A DNA stretch of 64,000 bases from Microbacterium festucae (GCF_025421715.1 NZ_JAOEFC010000002.1:248001-312000); one strand, 5' to 3'; counted from the stretch's first letter, positions 36,066 to 46,543 are shown. The notes: generated from the letters alone by a model not told the origin. Program-made: numbers and translations.

Positions 36066-39000
36066 ATGGTCTATCCCCGTAACAGTGCCGAACCGGTCGT
36101 CCCGAGCCCGCGTCTGCCCGACGTCGAGCGCGGCATCCTCGCGTTCTGGAAGCAGGACGACACCTTCCGCGAGTCGATCCGGCAGCGCGAGGGCGCTCCG
36201 GAGTGGGTCTTCTACGACGGACCGCCCTTCGCCAACGGCCTGCCCCACTACGGGCACCTGCTCACCGGGTACGCGAAGGACCTGTTCCCGCGCTTCCAGA
36301 CCATGTGCGGCAAGAAGGTCGACCGCGTCTTCGGCTGGGACACCCACGGCCTGCCCGCCGAGCTCGAGGCGATGAAGCAGCTCGGTCTCACCGAGAAGAG
36401 CGAGATCGTCGAGATGGGCATCGACGCGTTCAACGCGAAGGCCCGCGAGTCGGTGCTGGCCTACACGCGCGAGTGGGAGGACTACGTCACCCGCCAGGCC
36501 CGCTGGGTCGATTTCGAGCGCGGCTACAAGACCCTCGACACCGGGTTCATGGAGTCGGTGCTGTGGGCGTTCAAGAGCCTGTGGGACAAGGGCCTGGCCT
36601 ACGAGGGCCACCGCGTGCTGCCCTACTGCTGGCGCGACGAGACCCCGCTGAGCAACCACGAGCTGCGCATGGACGACGACGTCTACAAGATGCGCCAGGA
36701 CCCGTCGGTGACGGTGACCTTCCCGCTGGTGGGCGCCAAGGCCGAGGCGCTCGGGCTCACCGGCGTGCGGGCGCTGGCGTGGACGACCACCCCGTGGACG
36801 CTGCCGACCAACCTCGCCCTGGCCGTCGGACCCGACATCTCGTACGTCGTCGTGCCCGGCGGCCCCGCCGGGGCTGCCGACGTGCCCGCGGGCGATGACC
36901 CCGAGGGCGCCACCGCGCACCGCTACCTGCTGGCCGCCGAGCTGCTGGGCGCCCACGCGAAAGAGCTCGGCTACGCCGACGCGGCCGCCGCCGTGGCCGC
37001 TGTCGAGCGCACCGTGGTCGGTGCCGAGCTCGCCGACGTGCACTACGACCGGCTGTTCGACTATTACGCGGATGCCGAGACGTGGGGCACCGGGTCGGCC
37101 TGGCGCATCCTCGTCGACGACTACGTCACCACCAGCGACGGCACCGGCATCGTGCACCAGGCGCCCGCCTACGGTGAGGACGACCAGCGCGTCACCGAGG
37201 CCGCCGGCATCCCGCTCATCATGAGCCTCGACGACGGCGGACGGTTCCTGCCGCAGGTCGCCGACGTCGCCGGCGAGCTGTGGATGGATGCCAACCGGCC
37301 GCTGATCCGCCTGCTCAAGGCGCAGGGGCGTCTGCTGCGCGAGGCGAGCTACGAGCACTCCTACCCGCACTGCTGGCGGTGCCGCAACCCCCTCATCTAC
37401 AAGGCCGTCTCGAGCTGGTTCGTGCGGGTGACGCAGATCAAGGACCGCCTGCTCGAGCTCAACGAGCAGATCACGTGGGCTCCCGAGAACGTCAAGCACG
37501 GGCAGTTCGGCAAGTGGCTCGAGGGCGCGCGCGACTGGTCGATCAGCCGCAACCGGTTCTGGGGCTCGCCCATCCCGGTGTGGAAGAGCGACGACCCCGA
37601 GCACCCGCGCGTGGACGTGTACGGCTCGCTGGCCGACATCGAGCGCGACTTCGGGCGGCTGCCGCGCAACGAGCAGGGCGAGGTGGACCTGCACCGCCCG
37701 TACATCGACGACCTCACCCGGCCGAACCCCGACGACCCCACCGGGCGCTCGACGATGCGACGCATCGAGGACGTGTTCGACGTGTGGTTCGACTCGGGCT
37801 CGATGCCCTACGCGCAGGTGCACTACCCGTTCGAGAACCGCGAGTGGTTCGACACGCACGCGCCCGCCGACTTCATCGTCGAGTACATCGGGCAGACCCG
37901 CGGCTGGTTCTACGTCATGCACGTGCTCTCGGGCGCGCTGTTCGACCGGCCGGCGTTCGCCGGCGTCGCCTGCCACGGCATCGTGCTCGGCAGCGACGGG
38001 CAGAAGATGTCGAAGTCGCTGCGCAACTACCCCGACGTCAGCGAGGTCTTCGACCGCGACGGCTCCGACGCGATGCGCTGGTTCCTGATGGCCTCGTCGG
38101 TGCTGCGCGGCGGCAACCTCGTGGTCACCGAGGAGGGCATCCGCGCCGGCGTGCGCGAGTTCCTGCTGCCGCTGTGGAGCGCCTGGTACTTCTTCGCCAC
38201 GTACGCCAACGCGGCCGGCGGGGTCGACGGCACCGGGTACACCGCCCGTCGCCGCACCGACTCGACCAACCCGCTCGACCGCTACATCCTCGCCCTCGCC
38301 GGCGACCTCGTGCGCGAGGTGGCCGCCGACCTCGAGGCGCTGGATTCGACGATGGCCGCCGCCAAGCTGCGCGACTTCGCCGAGGCGCTGACCAACTGGT
38401 ACATCCGACGCTCCCGCGACCGCTTCTGGGTGGGCGTGAGCGAGGACGACGCGGCATCCACCGAGGCCTTCGACACGCTCTACACCGTGCTCGAGACGCT
38501 CACCCGGGTGGCGGCGCCCCTCATCCCGCTCGTGTCCGAGCAGGTGTGGCAGGGCCTCACCGGCGGGCGCAGCGTGCACCTGCAGGACTGGCCCGACGCG
38601 GCCGAGTTCCCCGCGGCGCACGACATCCGCGCGGCGATGGATGCCGTCCGCGAGGTGTCCAGCGTCGCCAATGCGCTGCGCAAGAAGGAGGGCAAGCGCG
38701 TGCGCCTGCCGCTGCCGCGCCTGACGATCGCCGCCGCCGATGCGGCCGCGCTCGCGCAGTTCGACGACATCGTCCGCGACGAGCTCAACGTCAAGGAGGT
38801 CGAGGTCGTCGAGCTCACCGACGGGCTCGCCGAGGGCTACGGCATCAGCCAGCGCCTGGCCGTCAACGCCCGCGCGGCGGGGCCGCGTCTGGGCAAGCAG
38901 GTGCAGCACGTCATCGCCGGCGCCAAGGCGGGCCTGTGGAGCGAGAACGGCGGCGTCGTGGTCGTCGACGGCATCGCGCTGGAGCCGGGGGAGTACGAGC

Positions 39001-39431
39001 TCACCCTCGAGGCCGGCGGCGTGGCCGAAGGCACCGCCATCGCGCTGCTGCCGGGCGGCGGGTTCGTGCTGCTGGACACCCAGACCACCCCCGCCCTCGA
39101 GGCGGAGGGCCTGGCCCGCGACGCGATCCGCGTCGTGCAGGAGGCGCGCCGCAGTGCCGGGCTCGAGGTGAGCGACCGCATCGTGCTCGCCCTGAACGTC
39201 GACCCCGACACCGCCGATGCCCTCACCGCCCACACCGGCCTCATCGCCGAGGAGACCCTCGCGGTCGCCTTCGCGGTGCAGGCCACCGACGAGCTCGACG
39301 GGCTGGTCGACGAGGTCACCAGCCCCGGCGACGGCGTCTACCGCACCGGCGCCCGGGCGCTGGGCACCGCCAAGGCGCCCATCATCGTCACGATCGACCG
39401 CAACGTGACGGCATCCGAGGAGGACGCATGA
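36066..39431 (+). CDS. ileS: Isoleucyl-tRNA synthetase
   Basis: A 1121-residue enzyme of the long, eukaryote-like IleS class typical of actinobacteria. It has [18 protein letters not shown] (HIGH equivalent HYGH), [10 protein letters not shown], the editing domain with [14 protein letters not shown], and [11 protein letters not shown]. The C-terminal third holds the anticodon-binding region. The eukaryote-like class includes enzymes resistant to mupirocin, but resistance is not asserted here. The ATG at 36066 has GGAG five bases upstream inside the T-box leader. The stop overlaps folC. Confidence 0.97.
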   Translation: MVYPRNSAEPVVPSPRLPDVERGILAFWKQDDTFRESIRQREGAPEWVFYDGPPFANGLPHYGHLLTGYAKDLFPRFQTMCGKKVDRVFGWDTHGLPAELEAMKQLGLTEKSEIVEMGIDAFNAKARESVLAYTREWEDYVTRQARWVDFERGYKTLDTGFMESVLWAFKSLWDKGLAYEGHRVLPYCWRDETPLSNHELRMDDDVYKMRQDPSVTVTFPLVGAKAEALGLTGVRALAWTTTPWTLPTNLALAVGPDISYVVVPGGPAGAADVPAGDDPEGATAHRYLLAAELLGAHAKELGYADAAAAVAAVERTVVGAELADVHYDRLFDYYADAETWGTGSAWRILVDDYVTTSDGTGIVHQAPAYGEDDQRVTEAAGIPLIMSLDDGGRFLPQVADVAGELWMDANRPLIRLLKAQGRLLREASYEHSYPHCWRCRNPLIYKAVSSWFVRVTQIKDRLLELNEQITWAPENVKHGQFGKWLEGARDWSISRNRFWGSPIPVWKSDDPEHPRVDVYGSLADIERDFGRLPRNEQGEVDLHRPYIDDLTRPNPDDPTGRSTMRRIEDVFDVWFDSGSMPYAQVHYPFENREWFDTHAPADFIVEYIGQTRGWFYVMHVLSGALFDRPAFAGVACHGIVLGSDGQKMSKSLRNYPDVSEVFDRDGSDAMRWFLMASSVLRGGNLVVTEEGIRAGVREFLLPLWSAWYFFATYANAAGGVDGTGYTARRRTDSTNPLDRYILALAGDLVREVAADLEALDSTMAAAKLRDFAEALTNWYIRRSRDRFWVGVSEDDAASTEAFDTLYTVLETLTRVAAPLIPLVSEQVWQGLTGGRSVHLQDWPDAAEFPAAHDIRAAMDAVREVSSVANALRKKEGKRVRLPLPRLTIAAADAAALAQFDDIVRDELNVKEVEVVELTDGLAEGYGISQRLAVNARAAGPRLGKQVQHVIAGAKAGLWSENGGVVVVDGIALEPGEYELTLEAGGVAEGTAIALLPGGGFVLLDTQTTPALEAEGLARDAIRVVQEARRSAGLEVSDRIVLALNVDPDTADALTAHTGLIAEETLAVAFAVQATDELDGLVDEVTSPGDGVYRTGARALGTAKAPIIVTIDRNVTASEEDA

Positions 39432-40783
39432 ACGACCGCACCCGCGCCGACGCGGTGTACGAGGCGCTGCTGACCCGTCAGGGCGAGCAGTGGGTGCAGC
39501 CGCGCGTGGAGCGCACCCGGCGGGTGCTCGAGCTGCTCGACGACCCGCAGCGCACCTACCGCGTCGTGCACGTGACCGGCACCAACGGCAAGACCTCGAC
39601 GAGCCGCATCGTGGAGAGCATCGTGCGCGCCCACGGGCTGCGCACGGGCCTGTTCACGAGCCCCCACCTGGAGCGGTTCACCGAGCGCATCATGATCGAC
39701 GGCGAGCCCATCGACGACGCGGCCGTCGCGGCCGCGTGGGACGAGATCGCCCCCATCGTGGAGCTCGTGGACACCGAGCTCGAGGCCGCCGGCGACGCCG
39801 CGCTCACCTTCTTCGAGCTGCTCACCGTGCTCGCCTTCGTGGCCTTCGCCGACGCGCCGGTCGACGTGGCCGTCGTCGAGGTGGGCATGGGCGGGGCGTG
39901 GGACTCCACGAACACCGCCGACGGGGACGTGGCGGTGTTCGCCCCGATCGACATCGACCACGCCGACCGCCTCGGCGACACGATCGCCGAGATCGCCACC
40001 GTGAAGTCGGGGATCATCAAAGACGGCGCGATCGCCGTGTCGGCCGTGCAGCACGCCGATGCCGCCGCCGTGCTGCAGCGCGCCGCCGTCGAGCGGCAGG
40101 CGACGCTCGCCGTCGAGCAGGCCCAGTTCGGCCTCACCGCGCAGCAGCTGGCCGTCGGCGGTCAGCAGATCAGCGTGCGCGGCCTCGCCGGTGCCTACGA
40201 CGACCTCTACCTGCCGCTCTACGGGGCGCACCAGGGCCACAACGCCGCGCTGGCCATCGCCGCCGTCGAAGCGCTCATCGGGGGCGGCACGCAGCCGCTC
40301 ACCCCGGAGATCGTGGGGGAGGGCCTGGCCCAGGTGACCTCGCCCGGCCGCCTGCAGCTGCTCGGCGTCGCGCCGACCGTGCTCGTCGACGCCGCGCACA
40401 ACCCGCACGGTGCCCGCTCGCTCGTGGCGGCCCTGCGCGACTCGTTCGACTTCGACGAGTGGGGCCTCGTGCTCGGGGTGTTCGGCGACAAGGATGCCGA
40501 CGGCATCGTCGCCGAGCTGTCCGGCGCCGCCGCGCAGGTGTTCGCGACCGAGCCCGCCTCCGAGCGGGCCGCGTCGGCCGACCGCATCGCCGACCTCGTC
40601 GAGGCCCACGGCGTTCCGGTGAGCGTGCACCGCGACCTGTCGGAGGCCGCCGAGGCCGCCCGCGCGTGGGCGGCCTCCGCCGATCGCCGGGCCGTCGTCA
40701 TCGCGGGCAGCGTCGTGCTGGCCGGCGAAGCCCTGCAGCTGGCCGCGGCGGAGGACTGGAAGAGCGGCTGGCGCGATGACTGA
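39428..40783 (+). CDS. folC: Folylpolyglutamate synthase / dihydrofolate synthase
   Basis: A 451-residue Mur-ligase-fold enzyme with [16 protein letters not shown] (P-loop), [49 protein letters not shown] and DAAHNPHGA. It adds glutamate to folates. It overlaps ileS by four bases and the next gene by eight, forming the coupled series ileS-folC-DUF4233-ndk found widely in actinobacteria. Confidence 0.95.
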   Translation: MNDRTRADAVYEALLTRQGEQWVQPRVERTRRVLELLDDPQRTYRVVHVTGTNGKTSTSRIVESIVRAHGLRTGLFTSPHLERFTERIMIDGEPIDDAAVAAAWDEIAPIVELVDTELEAAGDAALTFFELLTVLAFVAFADAPVDVAVVEVGMGGAWDSTNTADGDVAVFAPIDIDHADRLGDTIAEIATVKSGIIKDGAIAVSAVQHADAAAVLQRAAVERQATLAVEQAQFGLTAQQLAVGGQQISVRGLAGAYDDLYLPLYGAHQGHNAALAIAAVEALIGGGTQPLTPEIVGEGLAQVTSPGRLQLLGVAPTVLVDAAHNPHGARSLVAALRDSFDFDEWGLVLGVFGDKDADGIVAELSGAAAQVFATEPASERAASADRIADLVEAHGVPVSVHRDLSEAAEAARAWAASADRRAVVIAGSVVLAGEALQLAAAEDWKSGWRDD

Positions 40784-41177
40784 GCGCCGCCGCCGCGGGG
40801 CCGCGGAGTCGCTGGCATCCATCGTTCTCGGCTTCGAGTCGGTGATCGTGTTCCTCGGCGGGCTCGTGCTGTTCGGGCTGCGCGCCCTGCCGGCGGGGAT
40901 CGAGCCGTGGTGGGGGATCGTCGTGGGCAGCGTGCTCGCGGTGCTGATGGTGCTCACCGCCGGAGTCGTCCGCCACACCTGGGGCATCGCGCTCGGGTGG
41001 TTCTGGCAGCTGCTGCTCGTGCTCGGCGGGCTGCTCGAGCCCACCCTCGCCGTCGTCGGGCTCATTTTCGGCCTGATGTACGCCTATGCCACCATCAAGG
41101 GGGCGTCTTTGGACCGCCTCAACGCCCAGCGCCGCATCGATGCGGAGCGGGCCGCAGACCAACCGAATGGAGATTGA
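40776..41177 (+). CDS. DUF4233 membrane protein
   Basis: A 133-residue protein with four predicted helices (LASIVLGFESVIVFLGGLVLFGL, PWWGIVVGSVLAVLMVLTAGVV, WGIALGWFWQLLLVLGGLL, PTLAVVGLIFGLMYAYATIKG). It matches the DUF4233 family found between folC and ndk in actinobacteria. It starts inside the last codons of folC and ends one base before ndk. Its function is unknown. Confidence 0.88.
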   Translation: MTERRRRGAAESLASIVLGFESVIVFLGGLVLFGLRALPAGIEPWWGIVVGSVLAVLMVLTAGVVRHTWGIALGWFWQLLLVLGGLLEPTLAVVGLIFGLMYAYATIKGASLDRLNAQRRIDAERAADQPNGD

Positions 41178-41178
41178 C

Positions 41179-41595
41179 ATGCCCACGGAAGAGACCCTCG
41201 TCCTCGTCAAGCCGGACGGCGTCGCCCGCGGGCTGACCGGCGCGATCCTCGCCCGCATCGAGGCGAAGGGCTACGCCCTCGTCGACATCAAGCTCGTCGA
41301 GCCCGACCGCGAGACCCTGGAGGAGCACTACGCCGAGCACGTCGGCAAGCCCTTCTTCGAGCCGCTCGTCGAGTTCATGCTGTCGGGCCCGTCGGTGGCC
41401 ATCCGCCTCGCGGGCAACCGCGTGATCGAGGGCTTCCGCTCCCTCGCCGGCACCACCGACCCCACCACCGCCGCCCCCGGCACCATCCGCGGCGACTTCG
41501 GCCGCGACTGGGGCCTCAAGGTGCAGCAGAACCTCGTGCACGGCTCCGACAGCCCCGAGTCCGCCGCCCGAGAGCTCGGCATCTGGTTCGGCTGA
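41179..41595 (+). CDS. ndk: Nucleoside diphosphate kinase
   Basis: A 138-residue enzyme that balances NTP pools. TLVLVKPDGVARGLTGAIL, the central GPSVAIRLAGNRVIEGFRSLAGTTDP, RGDFGRDW and the phosphorylated histidine in NLVHGSDSPESA (about H121) are present. GGAG lies before the ATG. It is the last gene of the ileS operon and is followed by a stem-loop and the first 63-bp repeat array. Confidence 0.96.
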   Translation: MPTEETLVLVKPDGVARGLTGAILARIEAKGYALVDIKLVEPDRETLEEHYAEHVGKPFFEPLVEFMLSGPSVAIRLAGNRVIEGFRSLAGTTDPTTAAPGTIRGDFGRDWGLKVQQNLVHGSDSPESAARELGIWFG

Positions 41596-41604
41596 GTCCG
41601 GTGT

Positions 41605-41622
41605 GACCCGCCCGGGCGGGTC
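41605..41622 (+). terminator. Palindromic stem-loop after ndk
   Basis: GACCCGCCCGGGCGGGTC is a perfect 18-bp palindrome ten bases after the ndk stop. It lacks a T-run, so it may be a weak terminator or 3' end stabiliser. Confidence 0.45.
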
Positions 41623-41660
41623 CGTCGGCGCTCGTGCGGGGTCTGTGTCTCGTGCGGGCG

Positions 41661-42660
41661 TGCGCGGGTGCGCGGGGTACGTGTCCCGTGATGTGCGGGT
41701 GCTGGTGCCCCGACCCGCGGTTTGTGGGACCTGGCATCCGTGCGTGTCCCGTGTTGGGTGGGTGCTGACGCAGTGAGGTCAGCGTTCGCGTGACCTGCTG
41801 CTCTGGTGGGTCCCGCGATCGGTGGGTGGTGGTGCTGAGACCCGCAGTTTGTGGGACGCGGCATCCGCGCGTGTCCCGAACTGTGTGAGTGCTGCCGCAC
41901 CCGCCGTCTGCGGACCAAGCATCCGTGCGTGTTCCGCATTCTGCGGGGTGATGGTGTGCTGACCCACGGTTTGTGGGACGTGGCATCCGTTGGTGTCTCG
42001 CATTCCGCGGATGCTGGTTCCCCGACCCGCGGTCTGTGGGCCCTCGCATCCGTGCGTGTCCCGTGTCTGGTGGGTCTTGCTGCCCGGACCAGCGGTTTGT
42101 GGGACCTCGCATCCGTGCGTGTCCCGTGATGTGTGGGTGCTGGTCCCGATGCCCGCGGTTTGTGGGACCTGACGTCCGTTGGTGTTCCGCATTCTGCGGG
42201 TGATGGTGTGCTGACTCGCGGTTTGTGGGACATGGCATCCGTTGGTGTCTCGCATTCTGCGGATGCTGGTGGCCCGACCCGCGGTCTGTGGGACCTGGCA
42301 TCCGTGCGTGTCCCGCGATCTGCGGTCGGTGGTGCGCTGAGCCGCGTGGTCCCGGGGGCGAGGTGGTGGTCGGGTCGCGCGAAGGGCGGGGTGGATGCCG
42401 TCGCCCGCCGGTCCCGCTGCCGTCACCGCCTCAGCGGGACGCAGCGGCGCCCAGTCCCAGAATGCGCGAGTACCGGCAGCAAACAGCAGTCTGCGGGACG
42501 TGGTCTCTCGCCAGGTCCCGCTAACGGCGGGTGCTGAGGCCCGTCACCCGCGATCTGCGGGACGCGGTCTCGACACAGGTCCCGCTATCGGCGGGTGTAG
42601 AGCCCAATACCCGCACATTCCGGGACACGTTCCGGCGGCATGTCCCGCGATCTGCGACCA
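41661..42660. repeat. Array 1 of 63-bp double-hairpin repeats (non-coding)
   Basis: About a dozen units fill the gap between convergent ndk and the VKOR gene. The ideal unit is GTGGGAC, 15 bp, GTCCCGC, 5 bp, GTGGGTG, 10 bp, CACCCGC, 5 bp, a total of 63 bp. GTGGGAC-type arms start at 41724, 41851, 41909, 41973, 42036, 42099, 42162, 42225 and 42288, the last six at exact 63-bp steps. After a degenerate stretch, a second sub-array with GCGGGAC arms starts at 42493, 42557 and 42620. Each unit can form two hairpins. All frames look open only because the repeats lack stops; there is no start with a ribosome site. The rest of the gap to 42756 shows a few short GATA/CCGGT repeats. Confidence 0.9.
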
Positions 42661-42756
42661 CGGATGCGGTCAACCCGATATCCGGTCACCGCGATACCGG
42701 TCCCCCGACCCCCGGAGCACGCGGAGCACACCGCCCTCCCGCGCACCGGCGCTCAC

Positions 42757-43371
42757 TCAGAACAGGATGTCGATGAGCTGCGGGACGGCGTCGAGGCGAA
42801 TCTGGGCGAGAAGGAGCACGACGGCGTAGGTGACGAAGGCCATGAGCGGCACCCACGCCGACAGGGCCGCGCCGATCGAGCGCGCGCGCTCCGACGACGA
42901 GATCGTGCCGTTGCGCAGCAGCTGCACCCACACGGCGTAGAACGTCGGGATCGTCACGAGCCAGGTCACCATGCACCACGGGCAGAGGGTGCCGAGCACG
43001 AAGATGCTCTGCCCGATGAGCCACAGCACGAAACCGAACGCGAAGGTGATCCCGGCGGCGAAGCACCACCAGAACCAGCGGGCGAAGCGCGCTCCGGCCA
43101 GGATCGCCATGCCGACGACGATGGGGGCGACCCATCCGGTGAGGCCGAGGATCGGGTTGGGGAAGCCGAACGCCGACCCCTGCGGAGAGTCGAGGTTCGC
43201 CGAGCACTGCACGATCACACTGAAGTCGCAGGACGCCCCGTCGCCGGGGGAGGTGAGCGCGTGGAACTTCTCGAGCGTCAGGGCGAATGCCGCGATCCAG
43301 CCGATCACGCCGGCCACGACGAGCCAGATCGCGAACACGGTCGGACGGGCTTCTGCGGGGCGTGACGGCAT
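42757..43371 (-). CDS. Vitamin K epoxide reductase (VKOR) family protein
   Basis: A 204-residue membrane protein with about five helices. The active-site CxxC is in LGTLCPWCMVTW, with a loop cysteine pair in ASCDFSVIVQCSANL, the VKOR arrangement. Bacterial VKORs reoxidise DsbA-like thiol oxidases using quinone. No DsbA-like gene is adjacent. The ATG at 43371 is six bases from a -10 candidate GATAAT (leftward, 43383-43378), so the transcript may be leaderless. Confidence 0.92.
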   Translation of the reverse strand: MPSRPAEARPTVFAIWLVVAGVIGWIAAFALTLEKFHALTSPGDGASCDFSVIVQCSANLDSPQGSAFGFPNPILGLTGWVAPIVVGMAILAGARFARWFWWCFAAGITFAFGFVLWLIGQSIFVLGTLCPWCMVTWLVTIPTFYAVWVQLLRNGTISSSERARSIGAALSAWVPLMAFVTYAVVLLLAQIRLDAVPQLIDILF

Positions 43372-43445
43372 CCGCCGATTATCCCATCCGCAGGCCTCCG
43401 GCACGCGCGGGACGGCGCGTCCGCGCAATCGAACGGGCCGCGTGC

Positions 43446-43652
43446 GATAATGGTGCCCGACGTCTCCGCGGCCGCGCCGCGATCCACGTCACAGCAGACT
43501 TCGGGCGACGACCGCCCAGTGCGATGCGCACCCAGCCCTGGAGCGGGTGCATCGCAGACCGAATGAGTTCGCGGCTCCTCCGAATCGGAGCGGCGCCGCC
43601 AGAGGTGAGCGGGACGGCACGCGGAGCCGTACCTGCGAGGAGTTGGCCAGCG
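43446..43652 (+). promoter_or_regulatory. RNase E/G leader with strong stem-loop
   Basis: GATAAT at 43446-43451 is a -10 candidate giving a leader of roughly 195 nt. Within it, TGCGATGCGCACCC (43520-43533) pairs with GGGTGCATCGCA (43545-43556), a 12-bp stem with a two-base bulge. CTCCG-AAT-CGGAG forms a smaller hairpin near 43576-43588. E. coli rne is autoregulated through its long leader; the same role here is only inferred. Confidence 0.5.
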
Positions 43653-46223
43653 ATGGCAGATGCAAAAGACCACAACGACACCAGCGTCGAGCTCCCCGAG
43701 ACGCCGGATGCCCTTCCCACCAGCGCCGATGAGACGGTGACCGGCGACGAGACGCCCGCGTCCGAACGCGCCGCAGAGCAGGCCCCCACAGAGGATGCCG
43801 TCCCGGCCGAGGTTGCTGCGGATGCTGCGCCCGCCGAGCCCGACGCGCCGGCCGAGGAGCCGGCCGAGGAGCCCGCGGCCGAAGCCGCGGAGCCCGCCGA
43901 GGCCGAGCCCGAAGCCGCTGAGCCCGTCGAGGACGCGGCGCCCGAGGCGCCCGCCGCCGAGGCTGACGTCCCCGCCGACACCGCCGCCCCCGCCGACACC
44001 GCCGCCCCGGCCGACACCGACGCCGTGGAGCGCACCCCCGAGGCCCCCGAGCCCGACGCCACCCCCGAGCCCGAGGCCCCGGCCGAGGACCTTCCGGTGA
44101 CGGCCGTGACGCTGGGCCTGCTGCCCGAGGTGTTCGTCTCGCAGGTGTCGACCCAGCTGCACTTCTACGCGCCTGCCGTCGCGCTGCTGCCCACCCCGCC
44201 CGCCGACGACAGCGACGACGACAACGTCGCCGAGCAGTCCGGCAGCAGCCGTCGGCGCAACCGTCGCCGCAGCGGCGGGTCGCAGCGCGACGATGCCGCC
44301 GACGAGCCGGCCGCGCCCAGCGCGCCGAGCAACCAGGGCGGCCGCCGCCGCGCCGTCGAGCTCATCACCGAGCCGCAGCGCATCAAGGGCTCCACGCGGC
44401 TCGAGGCCAAGAAGCAGCGCCGTCGCGACGGCCGCGAGGCCGGGCGCCGCCGCGCCGTGGTGACCGAGGCCGAGTTCCTCGCTCGCCGCGAGTCGGTCGA
44501 CCGCGTCATGATCGTCCGTTCCAAGAACGGCCGCGTGCAGATCGCGGTGCTCGAAGACAACGTGCTCGTCGAGCACTACGTCGCCCGCAACCAGGACGCG
44601 TCGCTCATCGGCAACGTGTACCTGGGCCGCGTGCAGAACGTGCTGCCCAGCATGGAGGCCGCCTTCGTCGACATCGGCCGCGGCCGCAACGCGGTGCTGT
44701 ACTCCGGCGAGGTCGACTGGGATGCCGTCGAGACCGGCAACCAGCCGCGCCGCATCGAGCTGGCGCTCAAGAGCGGCGACCGCGTGCTCGTGCAGGTCAC
44801 CAAAGACCCGGTGGGCCACAAGGGGGCCCGCCTGACGAGCCAGATTTCGCTGCCCGGCCGCTACCTCGTGTACGTGCCCGGCGGTGCGATGAACGGCATC
44901 TCGCGCAAGCTCCCCGACACCGAGCGTGCACGCCTGAAGAAGATCCTCAAGGAGGTGCTCCCCGAGTCGTCGGGCGTCATCGTGCGCACCGCGGCCGAGG
45001 GCGCCACCGAAGACCAGCTGACCCGCGACGTGCAGCGCCTCACCAACCAGTGGGAGCACATCAGCCGCCAGCTCGAGTCGATCCAGGCGCCTGCCCTGCT
45101 GCACTCGGAGCCCGACCTGCTGGTCAAGATCGTGCGCGACGTCTTCAACGAGGACTTCTCGCGCATGCTCATCCAGGGCGAGGACGCGCACCAGACGATC
45201 ACCCAGTACCTCACCGGTGTGGCCCCCGACCTGCTCGAGCGCATCGAGAAGTTCGAGGGCGACCACGACCCGTTCGACGAGTTCCGCATCACGGAGCAGA
45301 TCGAGAAGGCGCTCGACCGCAAGGTGTGGCTGCCCTCCGGCGGTTCGCTGGTCATCGACCGCACCGAGGCGATGACCGTCGTCGACGTCAACACCGGCAA
45401 GTTCGTCGGGTCGGGCGGCAACCTCGAAGAGACGGTCACCAAGAACAACCTCGAGGCCGCGGAGGAGATCGTCCGTCAGCTGCGGCTGCGCGACATCGGT
45501 GGCATCATCGTCGTCGACTTCATCGACATGGTGCTCGAGTCCAACCGCGACCTCGTGCTGCGCCGTCTGGTGGAGTGCCTGAGCCGCGACCGCACGAAGC
45601 ACCAGGTCGCCGAGGTCACCTCGCTCGGCCTCGTGCAGATGACCCGCAAGAAGCTGGGGCTCGGCCTGCTCGAGACCTTCAGCGAGGCGTGCGAGGTGTG
45701 CGCCGGCCGCGGCGTCATCGTGCACCACGACCCCGTCGTCAAGCACCGCGCGCCGCAGCAGCAGTCAGGCTCCAACCGTCGCGGTCGCGGCGGCAACAGC
45801 AACGGCGGCGGCAACGGCAACGGCAATGCCCCGGCGGCCACGGCCACCGGCGGCACCCACACGATCACCGACGGGGTGAAGTCGGCGCTCGCCCAGATCG
45901 CCGCCTCCACCATCCAGCCCGCCCACGACGAGGCGGAGGCCCCGCAGGTGCCCGAGCAGGCGAGCGAGGCTCCGGCGCAGGACGAGCAGCCGCGCGGCGG
46001 CTCCCGTCCCGAGCGGTCGGGCGGCAAGGCCGAGCGTGCCTCCAAGCCGCGCCGCCGCAAGGGCGAGGGCGCCTCGGCGCCCAAGACCGAGAAGGACATG
46101 CTCCTCGACTCGGTCCTCAGCGCCCTTCCCGAGCCCAAGGCGCCCGGACAGGGCCGCGCACGGCGCCGTGTGACCACGGCCGCCCTCAGCGGCACCCCGG
46201 TGCAGGCCACGCCCGAGGACTGA
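43653..46223 (+). CDS. rne: Ribonuclease E/G
   Basis: An 856-residue endoribonuclease. Residues 1-275 are disordered, acidic Ala/Glu/Pro-rich, then basic Arg-rich. The catalytic core follows, with an S1 domain (DASLIGNVYLGRVQNVLPSMEAAFVDIGRGRNAVLY), active-site aspartates about D578 (VVDVNTGKFVG) and D622 (VVDFIDMV), and the zinc-link CEVC (C680, C683). A low-complexity Gly/Asn and basic tail completes it. The core in the middle with disordered arms on both sides is the actinobacterial plan, with arms probably recruiting degradosome partners. The ATG has GAGGAG about ten bases upstream. Confidence 0.95.
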   Translation: MADAKDHNDTSVELPETPDALPTSADETVTGDETPASERAAEQAPTEDAVPAEVAADAAPAEPDAPAEEPAEEPAAEAAEPAEAEPEAAEPVEDAAPEAPAAEADVPADTAAPADTAAPADTDAVERTPEAPEPDATPEPEAPAEDLPVTAVTLGLLPEVFVSQVSTQLHFYAPAVALLPTPPADDSDDDNVAEQSGSSRRRNRRRSGGSQRDDAADEPAAPSAPSNQGGRRRAVELITEPQRIKGSTRLEAKKQRRRDGREAGRRRAVVTEAEFLARRESVDRVMIVRSKNGRVQIAVLEDNVLVEHYVARNQDASLIGNVYLGRVQNVLPSMEAAFVDIGRGRNAVLYSGEVDWDAVETGNQPRRIELALKSGDRVLVQVTKDPVGHKGARLTSQISLPGRYLVYVPGGAMNGISRKLPDTERARLKKILKEVLPESSGVIVRTAAEGATEDQLTRDVQRLTNQWEHISRQLESIQAPALLHSEPDLLVKIVRDVFNEDFSRMLIQGEDAHQTITQYLTGVAPDLLERIEKFEGDHDPFDEFRITEQIEKALDRKVWLPSGGSLVIDRTEAMTVVDVNTGKFVGSGGNLEETVTKNNLEAAEEIVRQLRLRDIGGIIVVDFIDMVLESNRDLVLRRLVECLSRDRTKHQVAEVTSLGLVQMTRKKLGLGLLETFSEACEVCAGRGVIVHHDPVVKHRAPQQQSGSNRRGRGGNSNGGGNGNGNAPAATATGGTHTITDGVKSALAQIAASTIQPAHDEAEAPQVPEQASEAPAQDEQPRGGSRPERSGGKAERASKPRRRKGEGASAPKTEKDMLLDSVLSALPEPKAPGQGRARRRVTTAALSGTPVQATPED

Positions 46224-46229
46224 GCCCGG

Positions 46230-46502
46230 TCAGCGGGTGCGCCGCTCCCGGGCGGTCACCCGCAGACCCGACGCGATGAGTCGGCGTACCAGCTCGTGAC
46301 CCGTCACGTGCTGGGCGCCGGCGGCGATCAGCCGGTCGACGGCGTCTTCCGGGACGTCGTAGTGGTCACGGTCGAAACCGCGCCGGGGGATGCCGTTGGC
46401 GTCCGCGAACCGGTGCAGTTCCTCGATCGACGCGTCGCTGACCAGGTGGGCCCAGAGGCGGCCGTGCGCCGGCCAGCGTGCGTCGTCGATGAGGATCGCC
46501 AT
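46230..46502 (-). CDS. DUF4031 domain-containing protein
   Basis: A 90-residue protein covering the full DUF4031 domain (MAILIDDARWPAHGRLWAHLVSD, IPRRGFDRDHYDVPEDAVDRLIAAGA). The function is unknown. The ATG at 46502 is preceded by TAGGAT (leftward, 46514-46509) with a six-base gap, so the transcript is probably leaderless. It converges on the RNase E gene with six bases between. Confidence 0.88.
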   Translation of the reverse strand: MAILIDDARWPAHGRLWAHLVSDASIEELHRFADANGIPRRGFDRDHYDVPEDAVDRLIAAGAQHVTGHELVRRLIASGLRVTARERRTR

Positions 46503-46543
46503 CCGCCGATCCTACGGCGGGCGACACGCGGAGCCGGCCGCTT

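Noticed and set aside
41328-42537. Long open frames across array 1 on both strands, reading as 21-residue repeats (SHKPRVS-like)
   Set aside because: Several frames on both strands are open at once because a 63-bp unit without stops stays open in any frame. There is no ribosome site, no plausible start and no recognisable fold.
41661-42660. CRISPR array
   Set aside because: The period is 63 bp with internal inverted arms, the intervening sequences are related and not unique spacers, and no cas genes are present.
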